Assembly: GCA_963932465.1 (NCBI GenBank)
Contig: OZ010792.1
Coordinates: forward strand, 512,787,100-512,851,099
Length of the DNA stretch: 64,000 nt
DNA from: Maratus speciosus
Lineage: Eukaryota; Arthropoda; Arachnida; Araneae; Salticidae
Direction: 5' to 3'
Part shown: in pieces, positions 48,616 to 60,621 of the stretch
How the letters are laid out: each line of letters begins with the position of its first letter
How positions within the stretch are numbered: the first letter of the stretch is position 1
Notes under the pieces: generated by a model
What the model was told of the DNA's origin: nothing
Seen by the model: only the letters and a program-made list of their open reading frames with translations
Database searches by the model: none
Made by a program: the position numbers and the translations under genes

Positions 48616-48692
48616 TGCCCAGGCCGGGAATCGAACCCAGACCCTTGTCTTACAAGGCCAATGCTCTACCATTTAAGCCTACTCTGCCGGCA
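48616..48692 (-). repeat. tRNA-Thr-like sequence (left arm), probably SINE-derived
   Basis: On the minus strand: an A-box-like TAGGCTTAAATGGTAGAGC, an anticodon loop CTTGTAA giving anticodon TGT (Thr), and a B box GGGTTCGATTCCC. The acceptor stem pairs poorly and the anticodon stem has a mismatch, so a functional tRNA is unlikely. Pol III promoter boxes are intact in appearance. Confidence 0.7.
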
Positions 48693-48958
48693 ACCGGTGA
48701 GCATATTTCGCTCAGATAACCTTATTGGTAATAACATCTGGTCTGTCATGTAGACAGCTCAATAGAATAAACCGCAGGTAAAGAAACTCCATATAAACAA
48801 TCAGTACGTAGATAATAGTAGATAAAATAATAGTTTATCTACATACCCATCGTTTATATGGAGTTCCTTTACCTGCGGTTTATTCTATTGAGCTGTCTAC
48901 ATGACAGACCAGATGTTATTACCAATAAGACTATCTGAGGAAAATATGCTCACTGGTT

Positions 48959-49034
48959 GCTGGCAGAGTAGGCTTAAATGGTAGAGCATTGGCCTTGTAA
49001 GACAAGGATCTGGGTTCGATTCCCGGCCTGGGCA
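48959..49034 (+). repeat. tRNA-Thr-like sequence (right arm), probably SINE-derived
   Basis: The mirror copy of the left-arm block, differing at few positions (for example AAGGATCTGGG instead of AAGGGTCTGGG). A box, TGT anticodon loop and B box are retained; the acceptor stem is again poor. Confidence 0.7.
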
Positions 49035-49239
49035 TTTTCCCACTCAGTTGGAAATATTCAATTCGTATGTACATTGTATTCAAGATTTACAACTTGTACT
49101 AATGAAAAGCCATTTTCTGTTTTGAAACGAATTAAAAACTATTTGAGGATAGCAAAGAATCAAGAACGACTAGTCAATCTAGGAGTGTTGATCATAAAAT
49201 CAGATATCATAATCAGTCTTAATTTCAAGTAAATAACAA

Positions 49240-50830
49240 ATGTTTTCCAAATTTGAAAGAGAGGAGAAAGTAATTTTTTTTTGCCATGCGAAAATATCAC
49301 AAAATGATTAACAAATTATATTATATGTTTGAGAAACTAATATTTGATTTACTGAATTAGATGTTTCTGAGATACATAATTTTTAAATATATGGGCTATT
49401 TCGCTGCAGTGACTTTTTTCCATGTATTTCTACAGTGTAATTAAATTAGAGATATGTATGTGTGAATTTCATTGGTAAATTAAAGCTGAATTGGTATTTT
49501 AATGTAATTTCTAATATATATTATTTATTTGACAAAAGTGAAGTTTAAGCAGAAGCAAAATTAATAAGTTGTTTTAAACTCTTTCTTATTGCAGAATGAT
49601 GCAATCTGTTACTGAAAAGTAATTTTTTTAAAAGCAAAACAGGAGTAAGTACAATGATGTTTTGATTACTTTTTCAAGGAAAGTACAAAACAAAGATATA
49701 ATTGAAATACATTAAAATTTTCTAAAAAAGATATGTTTCTCATCTTGTATAACAGATTCAAACAATCTGTAAATAAAAGAAAATCAATCCAAGAAGCAGT
49801 AAACATGGATTCAAATTATATTAAAGCAAAAAAAAAAAAAAATATATATATTTTTAACCGTATCAAGGGGATTAAGGGGGGGGGGGGGCAAAGGTAATTG
49901 TTTTTCTACCCATTTATGTGTGTCAGGTTTCTGAGGTTAATGAACATGTGACTAATTAAGATTACTGTTAATTAATATTATTTTACTTTTATTTATTAAA
50001 TTTTTGTATGTAAATCTCATTCTATGTACTTGGGTTAGAGAAACATTTTTTTATATTGAAGTTTGGAATGAGCTATATTCATATCTTATTGCATGAAAAG
50101 ATCCACTGTGTAAGACACATTCCAATATTTCTTTTGTATACAAGAATGTAGTCAACAAAGAAAATAGGTAAAGGAGCAAAAGAGTTACTTGAACATCTCT
50201 ACTGAATGACTGAGCGAAGAAGCAAAGCGTAGTGGGAGATAAGGTGATCCCTTGACTGTACTGGGGAGGATCCCTTTGTGTTTTTCTCTCGATGTAGAAG
50301 CTGAGAGAGAGAATTTGGTAGTCTTGGCTGAAGTCTCGTGGGTAGACGCTGGAGCCATGGATTTACTAGTAAAAGTGTTCTTAAGGAAAAAAAAAAGAAA
50401 AAAAAAAAACTCTTGCAGGAGAAACGTGAAAACGAAGGAAGATACCTAAGTGGTTCTCCGATAAGCTTTGTTGAGTTCGATAAAGTGAGAATGGAATAGC
50501 GCACAGTTTAATAATACTACCAAGTACATAAACATTTTTTTAACATATAACTTAGTGTTGGGCAGGATCTGCTATATCCGAGCTTATACTTGTAAATAAT
50601 GTTTCTTTTTAATGTAAATTATCTGTAAATAAATTATTCTTTAATATTAATTAAATAAGTTGGTATTTAATTATTATTCTATTCACATTGTGTTTGATAT
50701 CATACATATATATCAGTGGTGACACAGCCTATCAACAAAACATCGGTTATTCAAAGTCTTTACGAGTGCTTGACTGTAGTGTTGGCGTAATCATCATCAT
50801 CGTATTTGACAACGAAAAAGGCGTAACAAC
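49240..50830. other. Gene-free stretch, possible LTR remnant near 50.2-50.74 kb
   Basis: 49.24-50.15 kb is AT-rich with nothing recognised except a G-run near 49876. 50.2-50.74 kb is less AT-rich, and ends TATCAGTGGTGACAC, similar to the junction of some Gypsy-type LTRs with the downstream TGGTGAC-type sequence. No second LTR, gag or pol frame is visible, so this is a weak suggestion. Confidence 0.25.
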
Positions 50831-51148
50831 ATAGGCGTAGAGTTTTCAAAATTATTGGAGGGGCTCAGCCAGTGGCAGAGACAAGGGGGGGGGGGGGGTC
50901 TATATTCCCTGGAACAGGGCATTAATTTACTAAGTAATGAATAAAAAAAGCAAAACTTGCTAAAATAAATTTACAAATAACCGCTGAAAGATTCCGTTTT
51001 ATACAGGTTTTTGTCTACCTTAGCAGGTAAAAATTCAAAGTGTTCCTTTCGATGGGATCATGAAATGTTTGTCATTAGACAAGATTTAATTATAGACAGG
51101 TTCCGTTTACACAGGCTAACGTTATATCCATATAACCTTATATCTATA

Positions 51149-51320
51149 CAGTAAAACCTTTGTAAAAGCAATCGTAAGCGACCGAAACAATATTCCATTT
51201 AAGACAGGTTTCTGGCTACTAAAGTACAATTGTACGGCAATCTTTCCTTCTGGAGCATGAAAGTTTCCATTTAAGACAGGATTATGCCATAGACAGGTTC
51301 TGTTTTGGTAGGTTTTACTC
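51149..51320. mobile_element. Short TA-flanked MITE, CAGTAAAACCT ends
   Basis: CAGTAAAACCTTTGTAAAA on the left and GAGTAAAACCTACCAAAAC (reverse complement) on the right are bordered by TA. Inside are CCATTTAAGACAGG repeats in mirrored positions. It resembles pogo/Tigger-derived MITEs. Confidence 0.65.
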
Positions 51321-51345
51321 TACATATATCATAAATATCTATATA

Positions 51346-53866
51346 TCTAGTAATAAAAGACAAGATCGCTGTTTGCATGTGTTTATTGCCGATGGCTAAG
51401 AAAATCTACTGCCCACAGAGGTCTGAAAATTTATATGAGAATAGTTCAATGCAGGTATGGATGCCCCTAAGGCTCACATTTTTGATTTTTTGATAATTGG
51501 CCCAGATATTAATTAAAAACTCATCAAAAAAGAAATCTTTTTCTGAAAATTGGCGGAGGCACGCTTGTGCATGACCAGAACCTGCTATTAGCGGAAAGAG
51601 GAACTAAATACAATTTTTTTTTGCCGTTTTGTTTCAATACTCATCCAGTTGCGCCTTTTAAAATACGGAAAAACGGAAGACATATTCTTATAGTTCATAC
51701 TTTCACGTCTCAAACGCCGCAATCAGTTTAAAAAATATGGTTCTTAACTCCTTGAAATTTTTTTTCAAAAAGGGATTTCTCAGTCGACTTTTTCTCCCTT
51801 TCGCCAACGCTTACTCAGGACTCAATTTTAGAGGTACCGATTCACAAAAAATACGTATTTAAACCTAATATCTTCTTCTCGTAGCCGTTGCAATCGGTTT
51901 TCTAAAAGACTAAATTTAATTCTTTAAACAAATTCGCAACAGCAGGACGTAGGTCACTTCGCGCCTCACCATGACGAGACTATCTTTTTCCCACAATCTT
52001 TTTAGAGCATTTCGACGCACCGGATTTTACATCTATTACAAAAATTTCGTAATGTTCGAACAAGTAAAAAAAAAAAAAAAAAAAGAAAATTTTGACGAAA
52101 AAGCTAAAAAACTGTTTTGGCGCAGTTTCGCTTAACTTCGGCACATGTTTTCACTATTATATATGCATATTTTTCATGAAATTTTATAGAGTACTCAGGC
52201 ACAGTTATATTTATAACATATTAAAATTTCAGACGGTTCGGATGACAAAAACTATTTTTTTTTTATTATGTTAAAGAACCCGATGCTGAAACAAGAAAAA
52301 CTAGTCGGATGTGACAATCCCAAAACTTTCTTCTATCTCATACATGTTAATACTTCAAAATTCGTTATCACAGTGCCAAAATTAAATGACAATCTACGCT
52401 CATCTCCATCATAATGGTTCTAAAGATATATGCTCATTAAATTGTGTGCATTTTAAAAGAAGATATAAGCAACAGATAAGATTGAACTATACGAATTTTG
52501 GCATCCACCCTTCCAGATATCTGCAATAAAAAATTCTCAGCTGAAAGAGCATAAAAGCGACACCTATCGCGCTGTATACACCCAAGCATAACAAAAGAGC
52601 TATTTACGTGAAAGTGTAACAGAATATGAAGTCTGATTAAATTCCATGCATTAGTTTTTGAGGCAGAACAATTGCGGAAATCGTGAAAAATGGAGCATAT
52701 CAGAGACACCTATTACGCAATTTACACCAAAACCTAATAAAGAACAACATATATTAACGATTAACTGAATTTGAAGTTTGATGAAAATTTGTGCATTAGT
52801 TTTTAAAATAGAGCTATTACGAAAATCATGAAAAATTCTGTATCGCAGCGCTACCTGTTGGTCAATTTACAATAAAAAGTAATCAGCACCATTTTATATG
52901 ACGGACTACCTAATCTGAAGTTTGATGAAAATACGTGCATTAGTTCTCGAGAAAGAGCTATTGCGCAAATCGTGAAAACTGCAGCATAGCAGCGATAACT
53001 GTCGAATGATTTACATGAAAACTTCATCAGCACGAATTAATATCAATATATAATTGAATCTGAAGTTTGATGAAAATCTGATCATTAGTTCTTGAGATAT
53101 TAGCTATTCCGGAAATCATGAATAATGCATCAGAGCAGCACCACCTATTGAAAACTTTACACCAAAAATTAATCAGCACCAAACAATATAAAGGACTAGC
53201 AGAATCTGATGTTTTATGCAAATCTGTGCATTAGTTCTTGAGATATTGGGCGATTTGTATCAACAACTATTCAGCACCAATTTATATCAGGGTCTAATTG
53301 AACCTAAAGTTTTATTAAATTCCGTGCACTAGTTCTTGAGACAGGGCGCCCCAAAAATTCGTGTCACATACAGACAAACTCAGACAGATTCACAGATAGA
53401 CATTTTGTAAAAACATGTTTTTCGGTGTCTGTGAGCACTAAAATGTGTAAATCCGTCGAAAACCGGTATTCGAAAATTTTCTTGAATCCAATACTTTCTT
53501 CTTGCAAAGATAGAAGTAAAAAAAAAAAAAAAAAAAAAAAAGGGAGAAGAAAACATATTTCTTTTAGAAATAGATATCATTATTTTATTCACGAAATTTT
53601 TACACGGGCTGAGAAACAGTCATATTTATAACGATAAAAATTTTAAAGAGTTCGGACCAAAAGAAAATATTAAAGAAAAAAAAAAAAAAAAAATCTGAAA
53701 TTTCTTATTAGCGCTTTTACCATTAAAAGTCAATATTTTTTGGAGATTTTTTCATTTAAAAATATAAATTCGGACAAAATCGGATTATAGGTATAAAATC
53801 ATACAAATTTGTGCTTTAGTAAAGGCTATTATTACGGGCCCAGGCAATGCCAGGTGGGTCAGCTGG
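51346..53866 (+). mobile_element. Helitron, 2.5 kb, non-autonomous
   Basis: It begins TCTAGTAATAAAAGACAAG after A and ends GGGCCCAGGCAATGCCAGGTGGGTC-type hairpin sequence followed by CTGG before T, within the CTRR rule. No Rep/helicase frame. The interior contains the ~143-bp array at 52540-53350 and poly-A tracts near 52064 and 53520. Confidence 0.6.
52540..53350 (+). repeat. Tandem array, ~143-bp unit, about six copies
   Basis: Units carry GAAGTTTGATGAAAAT, GTGCATTAGTTCTTGAGA, GCTATT(G/C)CGGAAATCGTGAA and GCAG(C/A)G(A/C)CACCTATTG. The phrase AAGT(C/T)TGAT recurs near 52631, 52773, 52918, 53060 and so on. It is the reverse complement of the unit at 38780-40270, including the GACAGA-rich flank. 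Confidence 0.9.
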
Positions 53867-54768
53867 TCTATAATAATAGGTAAAGAAGTTTGTCTGTCTT
53901 TTGGCTATGTTCTGAAAAAACCGATGCACGCAGAGCTACAAAATTTGGTATGAATGTACCAATATGTATTTAGTTATGCACCCCAAAGCCCGATTTCGGA
54001 TTTTCAGATTGGACTTTTTCAATGTAATTTTTAATGCAATTTTTAACGTTTTTTCACGGTTCGAGGCAATTTTTTAAAAATTATTAAAATTAATCCGATT
54101 TCAATCTTTTAGCGTATAATGTTGTAAATTTTGTCCTCTTTTCACAAAAGTTTATTCGGAATTCATACAGCGATTTTTTAATTTTTCGCAAATATTTGCA
54201 TGCAATTTTAGAGTTATTTCGTGTTTCGATGCGGTTTTTTTAAATAATGATAAAAGTAATTCGGTTTGAAATTTTTAGCATTATACAGTAGATTTTGGCC
54301 TCCGAAATTTTTGAATTTTTAATTCGATTTTTAATGCGAGTTTTTGCGATTTTTCACAACGAGTTTTAACACTCATGAAAGAATTCCCCTTAAAATATTT
54401 TAGAGCACTTATAGTAATTTTTTGCCTTTGCGACTTTTGGAATTTTTAGCCCAATGCAATTTTCAGAGGTTTTTCGCTTTCCGCAGTGACTTTTTTACAT
54501 TAGCAAAAGGAATTCGGTTTTAAACTTTTAGTCTAATGTGGTAAATTCTATTCACCTTTGATATTCGTGAAAGAATTTCGGTTAATGTTTTTAGTCCACT
54601 ATAATGATTGTGTTCTCAGTGATTTTTGAATTTTTAATGCCCTTTTTTCGTTTGTTTGCATTTTTTTCGTATTCCGTAGCGCTTTTTTTTTTTTTTGCAT
54701 TCATAATATTTTCTCGGTTTCAAACTTTCAGCCTAATATAGCGAATTTTCTCCTCCGCGATTTCTGAG

Positions 54769-54800
<32 letters not shown>

Positions 54801-55326
54801 TTTCAACACGATTGTTAACGTTTTTATGCGTTCCGTGATTCTTTTTTTTACATTTTATAAAAGAAATTTGTTTCAAACTTGTAACACGCAGTAGTAATTT
54901 TTTTCCTTTGCGATTTTCGATTTTTATTGATTTTAAATGCGATGTTTAGCGTTCTGCTGCTATCTTTTGACATTCGTAAAAGGATTCGGATGTCAAACTT
55001 TTAGCCCAACATAATAAATTTTGTTATATTTTCAATGAAGTTTATTCGAAATTCGTACAGCGGTTTTTGAATTTTTTTGAATTTTTATGCATTGTTTAGA
55101 GATTTTTCGCATTCCGCGGTGATTTTTCTACATTCGTAAAAGGAATTCTGTTTTAATAATTTAGCGCATAATAACAAAATTTTGTCATCTGCTATTTTTG
55201 AATTTTTAGCGATTTTTAGAGTTTTTTCGTGATTCGCTACAATTTTTCTAAATTAGTAAAAGGAATCGGGTTTATCGTCTAGCCCAAAATAGTATATATT
55301 TTTTCATTTAAATTCGTTTGGAATTC

Positions 55327-55373
<47 letters not shown>

Positions 55374-55461
55374 GTTTCGCGATTTTTTATTACAATTTTT
55401 TGTTTTTTCGTGTTTTGTACTATTTTTCGACGGACCAGACGACGCCGGGCATGTCAGCTAG
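53867..55461 (+). mobile_element. Helitron, 1.6 kb, directly abutting the previous one
   Basis: It starts TCTATAATAATAGGTAAAG immediately after the CTGG-T end of its neighbour and ends GACGCCGGGCATGTCAGCTAG before T, a typical Helitron terminus. No coding capacity. Almost the whole interior is a tandem array. Confidence 0.65.
54000..55435 (+). repeat. Degenerate tandem array, roughly 110-150-bp unit
   Basis: The repeated order is TTTTTGAATTTTTA, GCGATTTTTAG(C/A)G, TTTTTTCGC(A/G)TTCCG, CATTCGTAAAAGGAATTCGG, TTTCAAACTTTTAGCC and AATTTTGTC. About ten diverged units. A 39-base T run interrupts it at 55332-55370. Confidence 0.8.
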
Positions 55462-55464
55462 TTA

Positions 55465-56500
55465 GTGTATAAATGCATAATATAAATACTACAGGGTTGC
55501 GTATAAAAATGTGGCCCTGCTGTGTTTGCCATGAATGCGCAATCTGATAGATACTTTCATAAGAACATCGAAAAGTTTGAAAATATCACAAAAATTGAAT
55601 CAAATGTTAGTCCGAAACGGCATGGAAAAAAAATGAAGTTTAGGCCTGGGCCGGGTTTACAGAAAAGATTTAGATCCGGTCCGTACTGAGCCTGATATTA
55701 ATGAAAGAAAATGGGCCTCAGAAAGGGTTGCTTGCTCGGCCTGAATAAGAACAACTGAATATGTACTGTTTATTGTTACCAAATCCTGGTGAATCGTCTT
55801 TTACTACAGAGCTTTCTAGAGACCGCGTGATAGATTTGGAATATTTTAATAGGATCTTTATGCATGATTTAGAGACAAAGAATTTCTCCCTTTATATTCT
55901 ATCCTTTGGAGACACTGGTGATTTTTCCTGGCTTCTATAGTTTCATATATATATATATATATAGTTTCAGTTTTTATAGTTTCATCATTTGCAACATCTT
56001 CTACCCCCACCTTCCCGAGTTCTTCAAAGCTCGTAAATTGGAGCCACTTTCTTTGTAGGTTTGGGAAACGGCGAACCATCTTATTCTTATACTTATCTCT
56101 AATCAGATCATATCGGACACTATTTGTTGTCCATTAAAAACGTGAATTTATTGCCTTATGTCTATGATGCCGAATCAGAAAAAGAAATTCTTCCCGAAAA
56201 TGTGCCTAGTGTCCAAAGAAGGAAGAAAACCCCACAATGGAGAGTGCTTAGTTTTTTCCCCATACGCCAAGCCAAAATTTTCCAGTTGTTTTACTTGTTT
56301 ACAAAGAATAAATGTAAACCGTGAATTTAGAAAAAGAACAATTAACCGTCGAAAACATTATACGCTAAAAACTTTTATAAATTATACGAAATTCCAAAAT
56401 CTGAGTTTTCTTCTATGCCAGTTGGCGTAAAAAAATATAGCCCATCTGAAAAAATTATTGGAGGGGCCTGATCCCCACGGGCCCATATAACTCTACGCCT
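55465..56500. other. Gene-free stretch, repeat end at 56449-56500
   Basis: A short frame on the minus strand (55858-56079) and two on the plus strand (56124-56430) have no motif I recognise. AACTCTACGCCT at 56489-56500 is the inverted match of AGGCGTAGAGTT at 50833-50844, and TTATTGGAGGGGC lies near both, so a dispersed repeat family is present at both places. Confidence 0.4.
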
Positions 56501-56504
56501 TTGC

Positions 56505-58472
56505 ATAACAATGTGACAGACTTTTCAGTATTTAAAACACTGAAAAATAATTTTTTTGTTCCTTTAGCTACCAGTTCCTTCTTAGAATTCCAGCTCTGGA
56601 GGTAATCTCACTTATGAAATGCATATTCACAATGCTTATGATGGGTTCAGTTTCTGTCCTGAATCTGCTGCCTGCTTTAAACAAAATCTTGTAATTTTCC
56701 AAATTTAGGGTTGACACTCGTTACAATGCATTTAAAGTAAAAATAAAAAATAAAAGTAAAAAAATACATATAACACACCAAGTAAACTGAAACAAAGCTT
56801 AGGGAATATTTATTTCATACAAAAATAAATATCTGACATCATCAAATTAAACTTATATTTTAGGAAATCACATGACAAATAACTATACAACTTTTTTTTA
56901 AAACAAAAACAAAGTTCAAATGACATTGGAACTTGATGTCAAATACTTTTTAAAAACGAAATACACACATTAATATCTACATAATATAATTGAATGCAAA
57001 GGTCACTTCAACAATCAAATAAAACAAAATATAACTATCTTCTGGGCAAATTATATATGCCACAAAAGATAAGTGTTTTTTTTCCAAATAATATTCAATA
57101 ACCATAAATTTTTACATTTTTACAATATTTACAAAAACATAACTGCATATGAATTGCAGTTAAAAAGAAATTTACAATTAATGTCATATAATTTACATTT
57201 TCATACAGAAACTTTATATACAATGGAAAGAAATTTTTTTGGATGACAGCATTTCAAAAAGAAATTAAAAACAAAACATATTTTCTCATTTTTAATGTGG
57301 AAGGGGAGGGTGGAAGAAAAGTTCTATTCTATTGAAGATTTATTCTTTTATTTGTTAATTGTAATATTTCTGATAAAAACAAATTTTTAACATGTATACA
57401 GGAATGTATCAATTATTTTAGATTACAGAATTTTTTAAACCTTAACATTGCAGAAACTTTAAGCTTAGTGTAAACCAGACGATTTTTATAATTTTATAGC
57501 CACAAACGTCCTCTGAGCATCCTACAAAAATCCTAGATATCCCGTAGTTGTCATATCCTATGAGATCTATCCACTAGGTATTATACATGAAATATGGAGA
57601 TTGAATTATGAATTTAATCTCTCCTTGGGAAGGAATGTAGGTTCTGTTATCTCCTTGATTTCTTTCAGTCTTCCTTTATCGTACAATCGTTCAAAATTGT
57701 CATAAAGTAACCTGCAGGATGTCTATATGTGTGGCATTTTAACATGCAGAAGATATCCCGTGACATGGCAATTTTAACAATCCAAAGGATATTGGTTATC
57801 ATTGATATATCTTTTGAATGCTTTAAAGGTACTGATGTGTTGTCTGGGTTGCAAGGCAAACAATTATAGGAAATTCTAATGATCTGATTAACTGCCCTTA
57901 TTAACTTTAAATAAAAAGCACGTGTTCATTCTTCAATATCAAGTTAACAATAACAAGTATAAAATTTAATACGAAAACAGAAAAATAACAATGCAGAATG
58001 GAATCTTCAAATCACCTAGAAATTGTTATACATTGCATACTATTGTTTTGGAATGGGGAGATTCTAACTGCTTCAACAATTGCTTTGTGAAAAATGAGAT
58101 AAGGGTTTCATTTGCGAAGACAACACTACTGTTAGAATCTTGTCACATATAACACTCGTAATACTCATTAGAATGCATTGTATACCAACTCAAAATTGTA
58201 GACAAGACACACGGTAGAAATTATCTCAATTCAACTTATATCAGTAAGAATTTTGTCATTCCAAGGCACTGGTATACTTAAACTTCTATAAATCGAATGT
58301 CTATAACTTGAATTTTTAATACCTTGAATCAGTTTTGCATTCTCTGACGTGAATAAACAGACTTAATTATCTCCTATAACATGAAGCAATTTTATCTTTC
58401 CTTAGTATTGAAAGACACTGAAGTTTGGTTGTGTATACCAATAGCACCACACTGCTAAAAACTTGAATATAC
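56505..58472. other. Gene-free AT-rich stretch
   Basis: No gene or clear repeat was recognised. A 64-codon minus-strand frame at 57665-57859 is of chance length. Confidence 0.35.
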
Positions 58473-59396
58473 TACAGTGCATTAAGAAATTATAAGACCA
58501 CTAATGAATTGGTGCACTTCTGAAGAAGAAGACACAATATGCAAATTTTTAGCGTATGTATTTAAAATTAATCATAGAACGTTTTCTGTTATAATTGCTA
58601 TATTAAAGTTTAAGTTACATTTTATTAAAATCTAATTTTTATGAAACGTAAAAAAGGTGACTTAAGAAATTATACGACCACCTAAGGAAATTAGCATATT
58701 ATACGTCATATCAGAATCATTATAAAACGTGTACGCATTTGTATATTGTGAAAGTATTCCCGAGAAGCAAAGGTGCAGGTTTAGATAGTGTTATTTAGGT
58801 TAGTTGGGGTAACTGGACACACGAGGTAATTGGGCCATAGGCTATTTTATAAAAAACTGTTGATGTTTTTTAAGTTTTAGCTATTGTGAACAATGCACCT
58901 TAATCTCTACTTCCTAAAACAACGTGTGTCAACTCAATCATAACTCTCACTTTGCTGCGATAGGTTGTCAAAAATGTATGTTTCTTTTTTTAAAAACAAC
59001 GTCAATATGGTTGAACTTCCTTGGCTTTTTATTAAAATACTGTAAGTACTTTTATTAAACAATCTTTTGTTTTAAAGATTAGGCATATAACTACATTAAT
59101 ATTATTAGGTATCTATACATATTTACTTCATGTTACAAATGTAAGCCCGGTGTCCCAGTTACCCCATACATTTTTCAAGAATGGGATAACTGGGACATGT
59201 ATCCGGGGTAACTGTACCAAGCTGGATCTAGTTACCCCAATAGTTATAAATCATTTTTTTGAGTTTCTCTTACTACGAGAAATAATTCGTCCATTGTTTT
59301 TTGCTCACAATAAAGAAAATTATAGAATACCTTATTAAAATTATGTAATAAAATTTAAAAAAAGCATATTGAGTGGTATCAAACCAAATTTCTTGA

Positions 59397-59608
59397 CCGC
59401 TTGAGAGGCGGTGATGCCATTATGGCATCACACAATTTTAATCCTTAATTGCCGCATTGGCACCAGAATTTTATAATGAAAATTTCACCTTTAAGAAGTA
59501 CGCGAAAATATACTTTTACTTGTTTTCAAATATAATCTCTTGTAAATACTGGTGTCATTAAATTATTGTAACATTTTACAAATGCAAGTACCATGCCCCT
59601 GAAAGCGA
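59397..59608. mobile_element. Diverged relative of the TTAA MITE at 18461 (empty-site copy)
   Basis: ATGAAAATTTCAC, AAGTACGCGAAAATATACTT, AATACTGGTGTCATT and ATGCCCCTGAAAG align in order with the two halves of the MITE at 18461-18533 and 19626-19725. Here GCGAAAAT (59502-59509) is present once and uninterrupted. The terminal TTAA sites have decayed. Confidence 0.8.
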
Positions 59609-59637
59609 GATAGCTAAACCTTGAAATCAGTGTTCTC

Positions 59638-60449
59638 GCTGGCTTTTGACCAACATTAGCGATTTGGCGAATAAGAAATAAAAAACAGTAGCCCAATGAA
59701 TAGTAATGTTAGCAAAATAGATTCGGCTTGAAACACTGAAAAATCTATCTCTAACCCTTTATTTCAAAATGTTTTAAAATAACCTAATTTTTTTGTAATT
59801 GCTTATACAATAGAAATTCGGCTATCCACTATAGAAACTATTAAAAATAAGTACATTCTAAATGTGTAAGTGTTTCAGACATTCTGTTAGCTGTTCTAAA
59901 TAAAAATTAAAAACAGCAATCTTTGATTTACTGTTATGAAAATATACACTAAAAATTTCTATGAGATTTCGACTATTAACCCATTGAAAAAATTCGACCA
60001 GCCAATGATACTTTGTATACATTTAATAAATAGTATGGTAAATGGCTAATTTCAACACTGCATTCCAGAAAACAGTTTCTCTATTTGGCGCTTAATGCGA
60101 GTAATTTTGTTTGCATTTTTACTGCCGCATCGCTAGTGCATAGATAGTGATTAACTGACAATAGACAAATACCTATCGCATAATTCTTTCTGTGTCTTTG
60201 GCTGTTGCTGAACTCAATTGGTGTTGAGTCAGTATCTCTATAAATAGAGCAATGGTAATATCACGGTGCGATTGAGCATGCAAAGCGGCATCAATCATTC
60301 TGTAACGCGACTAAGAATCTTGACTGTGTTGGCACACCACACACACAAACTGAGCATTCGCAATTTGACGAATTTGACTGTTGGTTTACTCGCCAAATTA
60401 GGAATTCTGTCACGATTTGGCGCAATGGTGAGCGGCAGCGAGAACCCTG
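59638..60449. mobile_element. hAT-type MITE, 812 bp, CAGTGTTCTCGCTG ends
   Basis: The ends CAGTGTTCTCGCTGG and CAGGGTTCTCGCTGC (reverse complement) are inverted repeats, with GATTTGGCG motifs following inward at both sides. The perfect 8-bp duplication CTTGAAAT lies at 59630-59637 and 60450-60457. No transposase frame. It is nested in the 2.4-kb element. Confidence 0.9.
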
Positions 60450-60485
60450 CTTGAAATTGTACGATACTACAGGGGTCACATTCTA

Positions 60486-60621
60486 TAGGGAAACTTTTAT
60501 TGTTCCTACCACTATTTTGAAAATAATATCTTCATCGCACCTTTCTTTAGTATATGTTAAATAAAATTATCATGAAGGTAACTCATTAAGGGTTGTGGCA
60601 GGAACAATAAAATTTTCCCTA
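60486..60621. mobile_element. TA-flanked palindromic MITE, 136 bp
   Basis: The arms TAGGGAAACTTTTATTGTTC and TAGGGAAAATTTTATTGTTC (reverse complement) continue into CCT(A/G)CCAC, about 28 bp in all. TA stands on both sides (60484-60485 and 60622-60623). This fits a Tc1/mariner-derived MITE. It is nested in the 2.4-kb element. Confidence 0.8.

Larger units (their letters stand above)
48540..49065. mobile_element. Inserted palindrome with tRNA-like arms
   Basis: A 13-bp direct repeat TATGTACATTGTA (48527-48539 and 49066-49078) flanks the insertion, and the first tandem unit near 48310 shows the uninterrupted order with small differences. From 48581 to 49069 the sequence is a near-perfect inverted repeat, with the centre near 48825 and arms of about 240 bp. 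Each arm carries a tRNA-Thr-like block. The long duplication suggests retroposition, as for SINEs; the head-to-head structure is unusual for one. Confidence 0.75.
48145..49130. repeat. Tandem duplication, ~227-bp unit, interrupted
   Basis: CAGCCATTTACGATTCCGAC...GAATCC, GAAGTTGTCTTGTCTTCAAT and TTGGCTTCAAAATAAATTAG recur about 227 bases apart (48.19-48.30 and 48.42-48.53 kb). The continuation TGTATTCAAGATT and GAAAAGCCATTTTCT of the second unit reappears only after the inserted palindrome, at 49076-49115. Confidence 0.8.

Noticed and set aside
48959..49034. Functional tRNA-Thr(TGT) gene.
   Set aside because: Acceptor stem pairing is poor, the anticodon stem has a mismatch, and the block is one arm of a mobile palindrome; a SINE-type origin fits better.
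50200..50740. Gypsy-type LTR.
   Set aside because: Only a TGGTGAC-like junction is seen; no TG start, second LTR or coding region, so it is not listed as an element of its own.
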